64,000 bases of DNA from Tubulanus polymorphus (lineage: Eukaryota > Nemertea > Palaeonemertea > Tubulaniformes > Tubulanidae), in the NCBI RefSeq assembly GCF_964204645.1, contig NC_134027.1, positions 14,932,485-14,996,484 on the forward strand, in the 5' to 3' direction. The notes below the pieces were generated by a model. It made no database searches. It was not told where the DNA came from and was given only the letters and a program-made list of their open reading frames with translations. Below, one piece after another: positions 12,608 through 24,829 of the stretch (position 1 is the first letter of the stretch; each line of letters starts with the position of its first letter). The position numbers were made by a program, and so were the translations under genes.

Positions 12608-12950
12608 TACCTGGTAGTGGGTTTTCCCCACTGACTCAAATACTCTCCACGTTTATGATGTGACGAAATCATTTATTTCATACACTATGTACAAAGATTG
12701 TTAACGTTCAACAATTTATTTTCGTAAATTGAACAACTTCCAGGATTCACCTCCCCCTTTCCCAATTGTACTGTCCTTCTATAATATTCACTGCTTTTCA
12801 CGGCCGCCCACGACGAACTCTGGCAGTTGAATCATTTGCAGTTTCCAAGAAAACTTTAACAAGGCGCGAGGCGTACTTTTCAAATACATGCACAGATCAA
12901 TACACCACATAGCAGCGAGTCTGTGTACCGTGCACGTGATCATATAAAAA
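12608..12950 (+). repeat. Repeat C, copy 1
   Basis: This segment contains GGGTTTTCCCCACTGACTCA, the CTCCCCCTTTCCCAATT block, TGTCCTTCTATAA, TTTTCACGGCCGCCCA, CTGGCAGTTGAATCATT and ATCAATACACCACA...AGCAGCGAGTCTGTGTA. All of these recur in the same order at 24910-25205, and the first part again at 38418-38580. No coding potential is seen, so it is a dispersed repeat of unknown class. Confidence 0.6.
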
Positions 12951-14104
12951 ACCTTTAAAAACCAACGAAATCAACTTTATTTCATTCAAAATAATAATTG
13001 CCCACGGGCCAAGAGGTTTTACCACAGCCTTATGAAGTGCAGAGATGATAAGTCAAAGTTCAAAATACCTGTGAACAATAGATGCAATTTGTAATTTACG
13101 AGTAGATTAATTGACGGTCAAAAGAATGAGCCGTAGCTGCTACATCGGCTTGTTGCAAATCCAAGGACAGAGCTGAGATACTTTGCAGACTTTTTGCCGA
13201 TAATCCGCAGTAAAGCCAGACCGGTTCAGTCGCACGTATCAAAACAGCCGCAGCCGCAGCGTCATGACGAAATGCGATGCCCATACGAAGACTGGATCGC
13301 TACGGACAAGCCCTGTCGAGATGATGCATGGCGATTACTTATATCCTAATCAATACTAGTTCACCTGTCCGGTGTTTTCTAAATGCAAATAAGTGTTGCG
13401 TCTAAAAAATTTAAGGCTTTCAAGACCATTGTCTGCTAACTTCAAATCTAAAGGCTCTGACTTTCCCAGCACAAAACAAGGAATTTAAGACCGCTACGGT
13501 ACCGACCCTTGGTGCAAGGTGCCCGTTCACGCCAAGTGATGTAGTGATCCGCATATTAAATCACCTTGTAAAACTAATTTATCCGAACGAATTATTGATA
13601 AAATATTATTCAAAAATCTTCTTGATACTATTGTGATCAACTTCTATCACCATTCAACCCAATATAATGTGAAATTATCTTGAATACAAAGTTGCCAGAT
13701 CTTTTTTGCAACGTATTTAACCCCATTAATCAGATCTTTCCTTAATTCAATGACTGTAAAAATGGTGTGCTTTGGTTCGCGGTAAACATACACGACACGC
13801 TCGTTACTCGAGAGCTAAAAATGAATGACAAATTCATAGAATAAAGAGAATCACAAATTTATAAAACAAAGTATGACATAGCAAGAAATTCATGAACATT
13901 ATTGATATTCTTATTTGCACAAGATGATATTAAGATACAAAATACATATATAAAATATTTTTAGACCATCGGAAATTAAAAAATTAATGCACATGTTCTT
14001 ATATAATCGAAATAAACAAGCGAACATAGTCATTATATATAACGCATTTCTAAATTAATGAATATTAACAAATGAATGCACTTACTTAAGAGTTAACTTC
14101 TATA
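12951..14104. other. Unassigned DNA
   Basis: No gene. The only frames are short and lack recognisable motifs. ACAAATTTATAAAACAA-type segments at about 13848-13868 recur near 12192-12212, suggesting another diverged repeat pair. Confidence 0.35.
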
Positions 14105-14820
14105 ATTAAATTGCCCATGGGCAAAGTGTGGTTTACCTTGAAATCTGGAGCCTGTTTGGCAAGGGCATTGCTTATGAAAAATCTTTTTAATTAGTGAATT
14201 CAAAGTTCTATTATTTCATTTTATCTTTATGACATAATTATTTTGTAGTCAAATATCACAAATCAGAGGGTGGCTAAATAGTCTTGACATCTTTTCCAAT
14301 GTATAGCCGAAGAAGCTACGAAACACAGTACCGTAATAAAAAATCGGCGTCGTATGTCAGTTGATCGTTTTAATACCACTAAAATATTCAGACCTCGACC
14401 TATACCTATAGCTTGCTGCTAAGTATTTTCAGGTTACAAGAAATTACAATTTATTACAAATTCTATCAAACAGAAAACACAGCGCTCATCTTCTGCGTCA
14501 AACGTGCACGCGCCAGCAAGCAGCGTTATTACAGTATCACTATACACGTAGTAGTGTATACTGTAGTTGTACGAGCGTGTACTGTGTGTGCAACAGACTA
14601 ATGATTAGCACTCAGCGCGTATGTGGAGGCCGTGTGATTGTTCGCTTACATTTCAATGTCAATCAAAACAATCACTGGGTATTAAAATGAAACAATACCT
14701 TTGGCCGATATGTAAATTAATTATATTCTCACCAGCAATGCGCATTTGGAATTTGTGAGCGCATGGCACCTAGTCCAATGAAACGTTTGTCATTTTGGCT
14801 TTCCCATAATTATTTTGGTA
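14105..14820 (+). repeat. Repeat B, copy 3 (diverged, internally deleted)
   Basis: Starts AAATTGCCCATGGGCAAAGT like other B copies and continues through TTTACCTTGAAA. It then skips to the TTCAGGTTACAAGAAATTAC, AAAACACAGCGCTCATCTTC and GTCAATCAAAACAATCAC blocks, and to CACCTAGTCCAATGAAACGT. The central ~700 bp present in the 17.3-kb copy is missing or unrecognisable, and the 3' ORF segment is absent. At 14818 it runs into CTCAGTGATAGTACGG, the reverse complement of the sequence at about 16991-17007. Confidence 0.6.
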
Positions 14821-15879
14821 CTCAGTGATAGTACGGCCTGGGTAAAACTCGAGCGAGTTGCAGATGGTGAACAGCGCACCATACGGCTCGAAATATAATC
14901 GTTGAACTGATACAGATAAATATAGACTGATGAGGAAAGTCTCTGTCTTATCATCTGGGTCATGGCACCTCATTTCCCACAGGTCGTTATTTTTCACAGT
15001 TAATGAGGGTAATTGCTTACATAGTAAGTGCTAATACACAAACATATTTTACTACTGTTTGACTGAGTAGAATCGGGGAAGTAATGATCAGATTACACTT
15101 CCCTGGTAGAATCATGAGAACAGACCATTGAAACACATCAACGCAATACTAGCGACAAAATCAAGATACCTTTCATTTTCATCGTCACAATAAATTAGAC
15201 ATTGAATCGACATATAATAATTAATGATAACAATTTGATAGTTTTGATTTGATTTATCAAATTCATCTATTATCAAATGATTCATATCATTAAAATTATA
15301 TAAACGATTTTATTCTATTTAGAACCGATATCAACCATAGCGAGTATAACTTAATTTTGGTTAAACAATTTCAAGTTATATGAATAAAAAACTAACCCGA
15401 TTCAGTTTATTAATATGATATTCAAGTCTTTTGGCGTCACTTTTCGTGTGATCGCGTCTTGATAAAAAACAAGTGTCTTGTGAAATTTGCAGAATCGACG
15501 AACCTTCTTCAGAAATGTTTCTAGCTATCCTATCAACTCCGGCCACGAGGATTAGGACCCCTAGCAACTTAAGATGGTGTTCGAATTGCCGAAATAAATG
15601 TAAAATATAAATTTGCAATTGAAATGGTAGAACGATCAGACTAATGAAACTATTACGACGTAATTATTGAGGGTTTAACTCGTAGTTATGTTGCTCCGCT
15701 GGAATTTACGCCAAAGTAAGTGACGATTCTGCCAGTTCGATAAAATATTAGAACAGGTAACAGAATAACATTCTAATCCGCGAACGACAAATTCAACGTG
15801 CTTTAAAACGATAAATAATTTCACTATAGCGGTAAAGATGTCCCGTCATTAAATTTTATTCATCAGTATATTCAACTGC
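14821..15879. other. Unassigned AT-rich DNA
   Basis: No gene supported. Short inverted AT-rich segments at about 15216-15290 (TTATCAAAT and ATTTGATAA variants) could form weak hairpins. Confidence 0.35.
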
Positions 15880-16345
15880 CGCGATTTGGTAATTCAGCGA
15901 AAGTTCAAACACCCACTTGGAAATAGTGCAGGCCACATCATACCAGCGCGGTAGTTTGTGTAAAATGTTTACAGGAACACATCTGGCTCTCACCAGTTTC
16001 ACACAGTACCATAATGACGCTTCAGAAAAACTTTTTTCATATATCTTTGAAATCATTTTGATCATATTCTTTATTCTTTAAGTTATATTTCACTGATTCC
16101 ATGGATGTTTTTCATAAAAATTCCTCCAGTAATAACGGATTTGAACATAAAATCTGTATTTTCAATATATTCAATTTTTGTTCAATTTCGATGAAATTTT
16201 GACACAACATTGCTGATAAGGAACCTAGATGATATTGAAATATTCAGTTTTATACAATTTTTAGGTAAAAAGTTTTCTGACCCCCAAAGTATGCACTAGA
16301 GAGCTGCACCTGTTTGGTTTTATGACTCTAGGTTACTGTGTGAAG
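15880..16345 (+). repeat. Repeat G, copy 1
   Basis: Matches 42327-42915 in order: CAGGCCACATC, GGAACACATCTGGCTC, AATTCCTCCAGTAATAA, AAAATCTGTATTT, TTCAATTTTTGTTC, AGGTAAAAAGTTTT and GCACTAGAGAGCTGCA. The two copies differ by substitutions and indels. No reading frame is conserved between them. It is a dispersed non-coding repeat. Confidence 0.6.
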
Positions 16346-17004
16346 TTTGTTGCACCGCTTGTGTCTTGGTACTAGTAGAATATTTCCAGGCAGTTCGCGC
16401 GAGCTACCGTATGTAGGCCGGCTCTCGGTGACCTTTCTCTCCCTGCAACCAGGAAGTTTTACGTCATTGATACGGATATAGCCGAGTTGAAAAAGCGATG
16501 AAATCACCAAAATTACTAATATAGCGGGATTTTATACGAATAAGATTTCAACTCTTCCATTTCTTCAAGATTTCCATCTTAATGTAGAAAAAAAACCGGA
16601 AGTCATAACCCAATTATCTGTTCAGTTATGGTTCTGTCAGTGCAAAAATAGCCTATTTCGAGGCTAAAATACTGAATTAATCATTCCAACCTATATATTT
16701 TTCCAGGACCTTTTAGAATAGTGTAGGTTGGGGCATTGGAAACATAAATCAACTCGTGAACTTTGATAGGATAATCCCGCTCATTTTTTTCTGAGCGACA
16801 GAAGTTTTCGGGATAGATTTGTGTAGCGCAAATGATGTTCTTTCTGAAAACAAATTACATACACAGATAGCCCAAAATCTTCTTCTTTGAATAAAGCAAG
16901 AGTTAAAAGAATCGGATGAATAATAAGGAAGTTATGACCATTTTGAATAGACAAGACACGCTCTGCAGCGCACTATACATTGACCTGCGCCGTACTATCA
17001 CTGA
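16346..17004. other. Unassigned DNA
   Basis: No gene seen. The sequence just before 17005 (GCCGTACTATCACTGAG) is the reverse complement of 14819-14836, so fragments of one family flank both repeat B remnants. Confidence 0.35.
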
Positions 17005-17249
17005 GTAGCGCCAGAATTCCCCGTATATCCCAAAAAGAGCCAATCACATTTGGTCGTAAAGACAATGCTCCCCCCCCCAATTGAGGTCATTGCAATTTTA
17101 TAGGTAAGAGCTGAGAATTTTTCCGCCAAAAACAGTTTTTCGTAGAATTTTAACAGTCAACCATGTCATCGACGGAGGTTCGCTATGTCTTCGGTCGGAT
17201 CGATTATACGTCGTTTAAGCCTACACCCAATGAAACAAATGCTCACATA
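17005..17249 (+). repeat. Repeat B, 3' fragment with the short ORF
   Basis: Contains the B segment GTAGCGCCAGAATTCCCCGTAT through TTTTTCGTAGAATTTTAAC and the ATG of the B-encoded ORF at 17163 (MSSTEVR...). It is cut off after ACAAATGCTCACATAAAC by the start of repeat A at 17250. Other copies continue for about 80 more bases, so this fragment is truncated by A. Confidence 0.65.
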
Positions 17250-17346
17250 AACTAGGGATCCAGGGACACCATGCCCACTTGGGAAGTGGTTTCAAATGCT
17301 CAACAATCTGACAATTTCAATATTCAACGCCCCCTGGTGACCATAT
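17250..17346 (+). repeat. Repeat A, copy 6, left piece
   Basis: Reads CTAGGGATCCAGGGACACCA through CCCCCTGGTGACCATATACAA, then is interrupted by repeat B. The rest of the same A copy resumes at about 19074 with AAAAACCAATGACCTTGAAA. That is exactly the sequence that follows CCATATAC in uninterrupted copies. Confidence 0.7.
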
Positions 17347-19073
17347 ACAATAAATTGCCCATGGGCAAAGTGTGGTTTACCTTGAAAGCTAGATGTTGTT
17401 TGGAATAAGCTTAAAAAATCTTTTTAATTCGTGACTTCTAAGTTCCACAAGTTTATATCGTATTTTATCTTTCTTAAAGAATTATTTTGTAGTCAAATAA
17501 GACCAAAGATATACATTTGGTTACGGTCCACGTCCAAAATTTTGTAGGGTACGGGTAGGCGCGGCAGGGAAACTATTTTATATTTTCAAAAAAAATATGT
17601 TTCACAGTATGAAAAAAATATTCAAATAAGGCCATCCCAAAATAATTGTCTGTTTGCCGTAACACTGACTCAACTTTTCAGGATGTAGGTAGGTAGAATT
17701 TTTTTGCAAAATTTTTGGGCAAATAAAACCCAAATTTATCACCTTTTTTACATTGAAACAATATCGCAGAAATCAGCTACGTTGTGCACGGGAAATTTGT
17801 CTAATAGCATAGATTTTGAGAATTATTCTAAAATTATAACTTTGTCCAAAGCGTCATCTCTGTGTTAAAAATGAAACAGTACATTGAATATGTGCACGCT
17901 TTTACGTTACCAGCTTTAATATAGTCACTATGAGAATGAATGGCAGCTTATTGGAACACTGCCAGTTTCCTGGAAAACTTAAATTAGGCCACATGTCAAG
18001 GCATGTTTTCACACGATGCACACTTGAATTCAAACATATGTAGCTCATACGTCGGCAGTGTGTCGGTCGGTCGGCCATTTTTATCAAAAATAAAATTTAT
18101 TTCAATGAATCCCAGAAAAAAAGTTTTCACTCAGTACCTTTGAAATCGGGTCGATCGGGTTACGGCAAACAGACCATTAATATGGGATGGCCTAAAATTC
18201 ATATGATGTCACATGTAAGAGGGTGGCTGAATCTTGGGTCTTGGAAACCTCTTCCAATGTTGGCCGCGGAAGTTAAAATACCGGTACAGAAGAAATCGGC
18301 TATTAGATTGTTTTAAATCCTGGAATTTACAACTACAATATTCCAACCTCGACCTGTACTTGTTATTTGCTGCTTAATATTTTCAGGTCACAAGAAATTA
18401 CAATTTATTACAAATTCTATCAAACAGAAAACACAGCACTCATCTTCTGTTACGATTATTCAGCCTAATTTCATGTCAAATGTGCACGCCTTTCGGCATC
18501 ACCTTTAGTAGTGTACTGTACGAGCTTGTGTGTGTGTTGTGTAACACTCCGCGCGCACGTGGAGGCCTCGTCTAAGTGAATGTTCGCTTACACTTCAATG
18601 TCAATCAAAACAATCACCGGGTATTAAAATGAAACAATACCTATGGCGGATGTGTGAAATAATTACATCCTCACCAGCAATGAGCATTTGAAATTTGCAC
18701 CTATACGGCACCTAGTCCAATGAAACGTTCGCCATTCTATGGCTTTCCCATAATTATTGTAGTAGCGCCGGAATTCCCCGTATACCCCAAAAACAGCCAA
18801 TCCCATTTGCTCATAGAGACGACGCCCCCCAATCGAGGTCATTGGAATTTTATACGCGAGAGCTAAGAATTTTCCCGCCAATAACAGTTTTTCGTAGAAT
18901 TTTAACTCAGTTGACCATGTCATCGACGGAGGTTCGCCATGTCTTCAATCACATCGATTATACGTCGTTTAACCAGAGAACCAATGAAACAAATGCTCAC
19001 ATGAAAAAACGTACCGTGATTTTACATGAATTGGCTGAATGCCAACATCATATCGCTGACAAAGGTAAACCAA
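17347..19073 (+). mobile_element. Repeat B, full copy inserted inside repeat A
   Basis: A 1.7-kb unit from TAAATTGCCCATGGGCAAAG to GACAAAGGTAAACC. Near its left end it has GTGGTTTACCTTGAAA and at its right end CAAAGGTAAACC, which are inverted with respect to each other, suggesting short terminal inverted repeats. Flanking repeat A sequence reads straight through when B is removed. The left two thirds is AT-rich and non-coding. It includes a C/G-rich segment with TGTACGAGCTTGTGTGTGTG and TCCGCGCGCACG that could be promoter-like. The right end holds a short ORF (18917-19073). Confidence 0.65.
18917..19073 (+). CDS. Short ORF at the right end of repeat B
   Basis: The ATG in GACCATGTCATCGACGGAGG opens a frame beginning MSSTEVRHVFNHIDYTSF and running through KKRTVILHELAECQHHIADK, truncated at the B terminus (beyond it the frame reads into repeat A). 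Two other B copies carry the same start: 17163 (truncated) and 47541, where the peptide differs at a handful of positions but stays open. A TTTTATAC-type sequence and CCCGCCAA lie upstream in each copy. I do not recognise the protein. It may be the first exon or N-terminus of an autonomous relative's gene (CAAAGGTAAAC could be a splice donor), or a chance frame preserved by repeat similarity. Confidence 0.3.
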
Positions 19074-19940
19074 AAACCAATGACCTTGAAACTCACCACA
19101 ATCATAAAACATGTCAGCAGTTTCAATTTTGTAATTGATAGTGATAAAAAATATGCCTCGTTACCAATTTAACCCTTTCCGTGCTGACAAATTAATACCC
19201 TATAGTGCTTGAGAAAATGTGAAAATTTGGGAAAATTCCACCCTAGTGTGTTGAATAACGGGAATAGCACTATAATGCGTCTACACTGCGGCGCGGTGTA
19301 TCATTAGTTACTAATATTTCTCTATGTTTGACAGGTGCTGCCTTCTTTCAAGAGAGATAATTTCTAATTACTAATTAAATCAATACATCGCAGCACGGTG
19401 TACTAGCAAAATCCATCACCGATTTATGCGGCGTAGACGCACTGAAAGGGTTTTAATATGGAAATACTAAGTTATTGTACTATTCAACGCCCCCTGGTGA
19501 CCATATTCCTAGTAACTCACCTTGTAACCCAATAACCTTGTAACTCACCATAATCATAGAACATGTCATGAACTACAACTTTGCAATTGATCATGGTAAC
19601 AAAATATGCCTAGGTACCAATATAATAAGGAAATACTAGGTTATTCTACCATTCAACGCCGCTGGTGACCATATAGAATAACTAATTTCCTTAAAACTCA
19701 CTACACTCATAGACGATGTCATGAGCTACACTTTTGCAATTGATTGTGGTTACAAAATATGTATTGGTACAAATATAATATAGAAATACTAAGATATTGT
19801 ATTATTCACCGCCCCCTGGTGGCCATATACAAAAACCAATGAAATTGAAACTCACCACAATCATAGAACACGTTATAAGCTACAACTTTCTAATTCATTG
19901 TTGTAACAAAATATGCTTAGGTATCAATATGATGTCAAAA
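19074..19940 (+). repeat. Repeat A, copy 6, right piece (interrupted by a TTAA element)
   Basis: Continues the A copy begun at 17250 with several ~154-bp units (GCCCCCTGGTGACCATAT at about 19489, a GCCGCTGGTGACC variant at about 19657, GCCCCCTGGTGGCCATAT at about 19811). Its first unit is split at TTACCAATTTAA by the element at 19173-19450. The 3' part of repeat A is missing. The sequence leaves A near 19940, where the L1-like remnant starts. Confidence 0.65.
19173..19450. mobile_element. piggyBac-type MITE at a TTAA site
   Basis: A 278-bp insert begins CCCTTTCCGTGC and ends GCACTGAAAGGG, with TTAA on the left (19169-19172) and TTTTAA on the right. The uninterrupted repeat A sequence is ACCAATTTAATATGG, which confirms the insertion point. 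CCC...GGG termini and a TTAA target are typical of piggyBac-like elements. There is no transposase. The interior contains GCGTCTACACTGCGGCGC and its near inverse GCGGCGTAGACGC. Confidence 0.7.
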
Positions 19941-20770
19941 AACGAAGATGATAATTCACGTCTAGAAAACTGAAGACCGATTTCACTTTTATGCCCTGAT
20001 TACAAATAGCAAACCGTCTACTTAATGCAATGACCGATGTTATCGACCCAGGCCAGACCTGCTGTGTCAAAGGTCGGCGCACACATGACAACTGTCATAT
20101 ATTTAGAGACATCATCAAATACACTGAAAATGAAAATATAGATGCCTTTTAATAGCAACAGACCACAGATGAAAGCATTCGATCGCATAGACTGGTCTTT
20201 CATGTTCAAATCGCTAGAATCATTCGGCTTTGGTGAAAATTCAATTAAATACATAAAGATGTGCTATATTAACCCGCAATGGCTTCCTTATGACCCCATT
20301 ACTCAAGAGGGGTAAGGCAGGGGTGTCCGATGAGCGTGATCCTATATGTCATTGTGGCAGAAACGCTTGCAATTAAACTACAACGAGATCCCCATATCAA
20401 AGGCATACGACTACCAGGTAGCGAATGTAAAACAAAGCAATACACCGATGATTCAACTCTCAAACTAGTATCGAATCGATTGATAAACATTTAACATTCT
20501 CTCCGACTTCGAGAAGGCCTCCGGTGCCAAAATAAACCGCAGAAAAACTGAATGCTTATGGATAGGTGCCTCAAAAAATCGATCTGATAAACCTATAAAT
20601 TTGAATTTGAGTAATGAAAATATCAAAATAAAGAGTATGTACTTTGGACACTAAGATGTAGACAAATGAAATTCGGAAAATAAACTGATCAAAATAACGA
20701 GATTATCAAACCAATGGAGACAAACTAAACTATCTTATGAAGGAAAAAGTGTCAGCTTATACTTGACATA
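19941..20770 (+). pseudogene. L1-like reverse transcriptase remnant
   Basis: Across several frames the translation follows an L1-clade RT in order: an N-W-RPISLL-like block (near 19970), QTCCVKGRRTHDN (20053-20091), KAFDRID (near 20180), ESFGFGENSIKYIK (near 20220), VRQGCP...MSVILYVIVAETLA (20308-20375) and YTDDSTLK as the motif C region (20441-20464). A later piece (RLSNQW) is at about 20702. In-frame stops and shifts are frequent (for example a TGA just before the KAFDRID block and a TAA after the SNRLINI block), so it is dead. Both ends are missing. Downstream it is cut by a hAT-like element. Confidence 0.7.
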
Positions 20771-20777
20771 AAAGGAA

Positions 20778-22001
20778 ATCAGGGTTCATAGCCTCCAGGC
20801 CCAACTTAATTCAAGTACTTTCAAGGACCTATTTCAACAAAATTCAAGTACTATTTTCTGAAAAATACCATATAAACACTAGTATTTAAGGCAAATATAT
20901 TGCAATGAAAATTCCTTTATCGCAGAAATTTAAAAGAAGTACAAACGCAAATCATCATAAAGAAACATCCACGCGTAGCAGAGCACTTGATAACTTTGGA
21001 ATCTTTCAGCTTTATTCTAAGAAAGATTTACTACATGTATCAGAAATTAATAACTTCAAAACAAGAAATCTGTGGGCCTTTCAACGGAATTACAGGTAGA
21101 CCTCGCCATCAAAAAGACATACTATCGAAAGCAAAAATAACAAAATTATACAAAAGTAAATTACAGCTCATCGACCTATTTACAATCGATTAATTTGCTC
21201 CTTTTGAGTTTCGATGGCTGAAATTAGCTCTTTAGAGCCGCTTCTCCCATCGAAGATATGTCAATGGTTTCGGCGCATATCTTGCACCTAGCTTCTGTTG
21301 AAATTGGTCTGCGTTGAATCCAACTTTTGTATGATTCATGCACCAACCAGGCGTCAGAGAAATGGCACTTTCCCATACTGGCCTATCTAATTTTGAATCC
21401 AACAAATTTCGATGACCGGCTTAAACGTCTAAATGATAACAGCTTAACGCTTAATCATGATCAGCTTGGGATACCCTGACATAAAAAATCACTTTTCGAT
21501 AGTTAATGCTCCAAAGATCGTCAAAATCAAGAACGGTCTTTATATTAATTTGAGGTCATTATTTATTACCAATAATCTATTTAGAATTATTTTGAAGTAT
21601 TTTGTTTGTTTATTTCATCACAACGGCATTTGTATATACGCGGCGCGCGATAGCGGTAGTGCCGCCACGTGTCTACTAATAGATTTGTATATGCATTGTC
21701 AGCAGTGAGCCACGTGCCTAAAACATTTGTACTGTATATATACACAAGTCAGCAGTGTATACGAGTCTATAGCATGCTGACAGTACAGAGTCACAGCACT
21801 CTCACACGTGGTTGGCAGTGTGCGGGCGTATTGAAGTCAATACAACAAACTAATTGACAAAATTTGGACAACATTAAAAATTCAAGGACTTCCAATGATT
21901 TTTACTGAAATTTTGAAAATTCAAGCATTTTCAAGGCCTTGAAAACGCATTTTGTGATTCAAGCACTATTAAGCACTTTCCAGGATCGCTACGAACCCTG
22001 G
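20778..22001. mobile_element. hAT-like TIR element (CAGGGTTC ends)
   Basis: Left end CAGGGTTCATAGCCTCCAGG; right end, inverted, CCAGGGTTCGTAGCGATCC. Inside each end come AAGTACTTTCAAGGACC on the left and TTTCAAGGCCTTGAAAACGC on the right, a common hAT subterminal style. GGAAAT is adjacent on both sides, but a clean 8-bp duplication cannot be set. The interior (20900-21860) has only short frames and no transposase domain I recognise, so it appears non-autonomous. Both ends lie at the edge of the L1-like remnant. Confidence 0.55.
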
Positions 22002-23232
22002 AAATGCATGTTATAAAAGTATAAGGTAATTAGATTCTAAATGACAAACAGTTGTTTATACAAGGAAGAGAAGGTAAATACGTAACACATTTTAAGTAGG
22101 ACTAATGGATTTTGAAATGAAATAGATATAATCATTATAGATTATAAGCCTCCTAATAAATTACAAGGTTTCATTAAATCAAAAGCATCTCAGATGTCAT
22201 ATTTATATTTTTGTTGCTTAAGCTGAAATCAAATCTGGCTGTATCGGGAGATGAGAAAGTATTCTAAGTTCCATACAAACTCTGTCCGGATAACAGGATT
22301 CAAAGCCAAGACCTTAGGCTAAAAAATTGATACTTTGTCTCTCCACTCATTGCTGAGCTTAAAAGTTGACACAGCCGGCCACCTCTACCCTGTACATTAT
22401 TTTTTTAAACCATGATCAATGATATTTTACTATAACAGACCCGGCAGTTTTAGAAATGAACCGATAAACATTTTACAACTACAAAGATTCTTTCTGTGAG
22501 GTCGGGTTAGTAACAAATTCAACATTCTAATGAATTCTCTATCTATTCTCAAACTACAGTAGATCAGTTCGACATGAACAATATGAATGTGTGAGCGATA
22601 TTTATTTGCCAGACAGAAGCGACAGTGCACCTTCCCTCGTAGTATCATTCTCACGGCAATGCAGTTTATGCCACGCTGTACGAGGAAGTGCGAAGATCGC
22701 GGCCACCCAGCTACGTACCCGTCTTATCATAAGCCTTAGCGTCAAGCAGTAGCGCAAAAGAGATGCAGAGGTCTACAAGACGAATCCCGCGCAGAGGCAA
22801 AATTGTAGCGAGTAAGCTGCAGCTAATATAGCGTTCGAATTCAACTATATACTACACAATATGGATCGAACTGTATGGTGTTTTTTAATGCGGATTAGAA
22901 TTGTTTGAAATTCGTCCACATATTGATACAAACGTTTTTTTTTTTGGTCAAGATAATCCCGGGCGTATGCATAATTAACGTAAGTTCTAATATTTTCTAA
23001 CAAATCGTTTTTAAGAGAATATCCTTTATCTAAAGATTAACGGCTTCGTTGATTTTGGTGAGCTCCACATGTTTCTATAACGAGGGCGCCATCATTACAG
23101 CTCCACAGTAAATACTGCAAACTACGCCGCGCATCGACATGCAATTTTCAGCACATTTCTACGTAGTTAAAGCAAAAGATTATTTATGTTGATTATATAG
23201 TAGAAACTCCTGATAGAAGGAAAGACACGCAA
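22002..23232. other. Unassigned DNA
   Basis: No gene supported. An 11-T run occurs at about 22936. The sequence just before 23233 may belong to the gypsy remnant, but I cannot read it in any frame. Confidence 0.35.
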
Positions 23233-23665
23233 ATGTGTCATATAAATATAATGAAACCATATATAAGTAAAGAAGATGTGACTAAAAGTGATGTTTGGAA
23301 TCCGAAAGTTGTTTCTTCGTTGATTAGGGAACCAATTCATAATGTGCTGGAATTGAACAATTTGGTGGTTCCTCCTACTTTTGACAATTCGAGTGAATTT
23401 AAGTTATTAGATGAAAAGTTATCGCATTTAGAACCTAATTAAAAGAAATAATTGAGAAACAATTAATGAATTTAAACATTTGTTCACAGATTCTCCAGGT
23501 GAAACCAGATGGATAACTCATGATCTGCATGTGGGTGACGCTACACCAGTTAAACAGGCCCCATATCGAGTGAATACAGTTAAGAGAGATATCATGAAAA
23601 CATAGGTTGAGGCCATGGTAGAAATGGGTGTAGCTGAACTCAGTGATCAACAGAAAACAGACGTG
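23233..23665 (+). pseudogene. Ty3/gypsy pol remnant (linker and start of RT)
   Basis: The first frame reads CHINIMKPYISKED, the CHxNxxKPY linker of many animal gypsy polyproteins. After a frame change near 23445 the translation continues with the RT entry block: HLFTDSPGETRWITHDLHV and then PVKQAPYRVN. A TAG at about 23603-23605 interrupts the KT-VEAMVEMGVAELS block. The catalytic RT motifs, RNase H and integrase are missing, so this is a short degraded fragment. Confidence 0.75.
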
Positions 23666-23689
23666 CTTAGCCCAAAAGTAGTATTGCAT

Positions 23690-24829
23690 ATTTATTTCAG
23701 TAAAAATAAGCTCACATCAGTAGTTTTAATGAATATTTGTCTGTCAATAGTTTCCAATTAAGCATCAATGGTTTTATATCATAAAACCAGTAGTTTCCTT
23801 TTGAGTATCAGTAGTATCAGAAAACAGAATTAATCAAAAAAATATAATTGAATATTCTTTACTTTTTAAATTTTTCATTGTTCCTCCGGTCAATGAGAAC
23901 CTAAATCTGAGGATCGGAAGGATAAAAACCTCAAGCGGTTTTAATTAACAGACAGTATGTTTGTTCAAAATGTGGCATTTAATTTAGCAATACCGATCTT
24001 TTCCCGGGATTGAATCTACTTAGTATTATGGAAAAGGTATCAGCAGGTGCTGCCACTGTGATGAAAGGTTATGTAGTGGGTTTCCCCAAGGATGAAAATA
24101 TCTATCAATAAAGTCAGGAAAATAATCGTTTTTAAAAGAAAAACAATTTCATTTTAGCAAATACGGAAATTCCGTGGGGTCAGCAGGTCTGAGAATAACA
24201 AGAGGGTTTCTGCGAGAGCAGCAGAAACCCTATTTGCACAAAAAAGCAAAATTTTGGTCTTGAAAAACAAACTTCACATGTAATAACAATGAGTAAGAAA
24301 AATATCCCGGCTTATAGTTTCTGCTTCTGTGAACCTGGCTGTATTTATTGCCCATTGGCGTCGATTACTTATATAAAATCCAGGTGGCAAAAATATCAGC
24401 CTCATATTCTTTTGTACTTACATTCTGAATGATATTCCTCAGTGTTGACTTTGCCTGAAGAGTTGCTGCCATAGCCTGAAAGTGGTGCAAAACGAGCAAC
24501 TTTAAGAGTCAACTAATATGGTTAACTTACCAGGGGACTATTAGAGAATCTAGTCCATTAGTCCATAGGCCCTAGGCCAATTCAAAGGCTGTCTCTGCGA
24601 TCTTGAAAATCAATAAGTTGCCATTACCAATTAAAGTTGTGCATTAAAAAATATGGATGACAAAACTGATAAAAGAATAACTAAATTTCTTTACATGGCA
24701 GGGACGAGTGGATTGAAAAAACGCGGAAATAAGTAAAACTATTAGGCAAACTGCTGGCTTAGCCAGCAGTTACAAGCATCGAAGGTGAGAAGCCCCTTAA
24801 GTGGGATTAGGCCCCCCAAGAAAATCTGA
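23690..24829. other. Unassigned DNA with one AGGGTTTCTG hairpin
   Basis: No gene. The hairpin AGGGTTTCTGCGAGAGCAGC...AGAAACCCT at about 24204-24232 resembles the tandem hairpins at 9457-9567. Around 24735-24770, ACTGCTGGC and GCCAGCAGT form another short palindrome. Confidence 0.4.
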
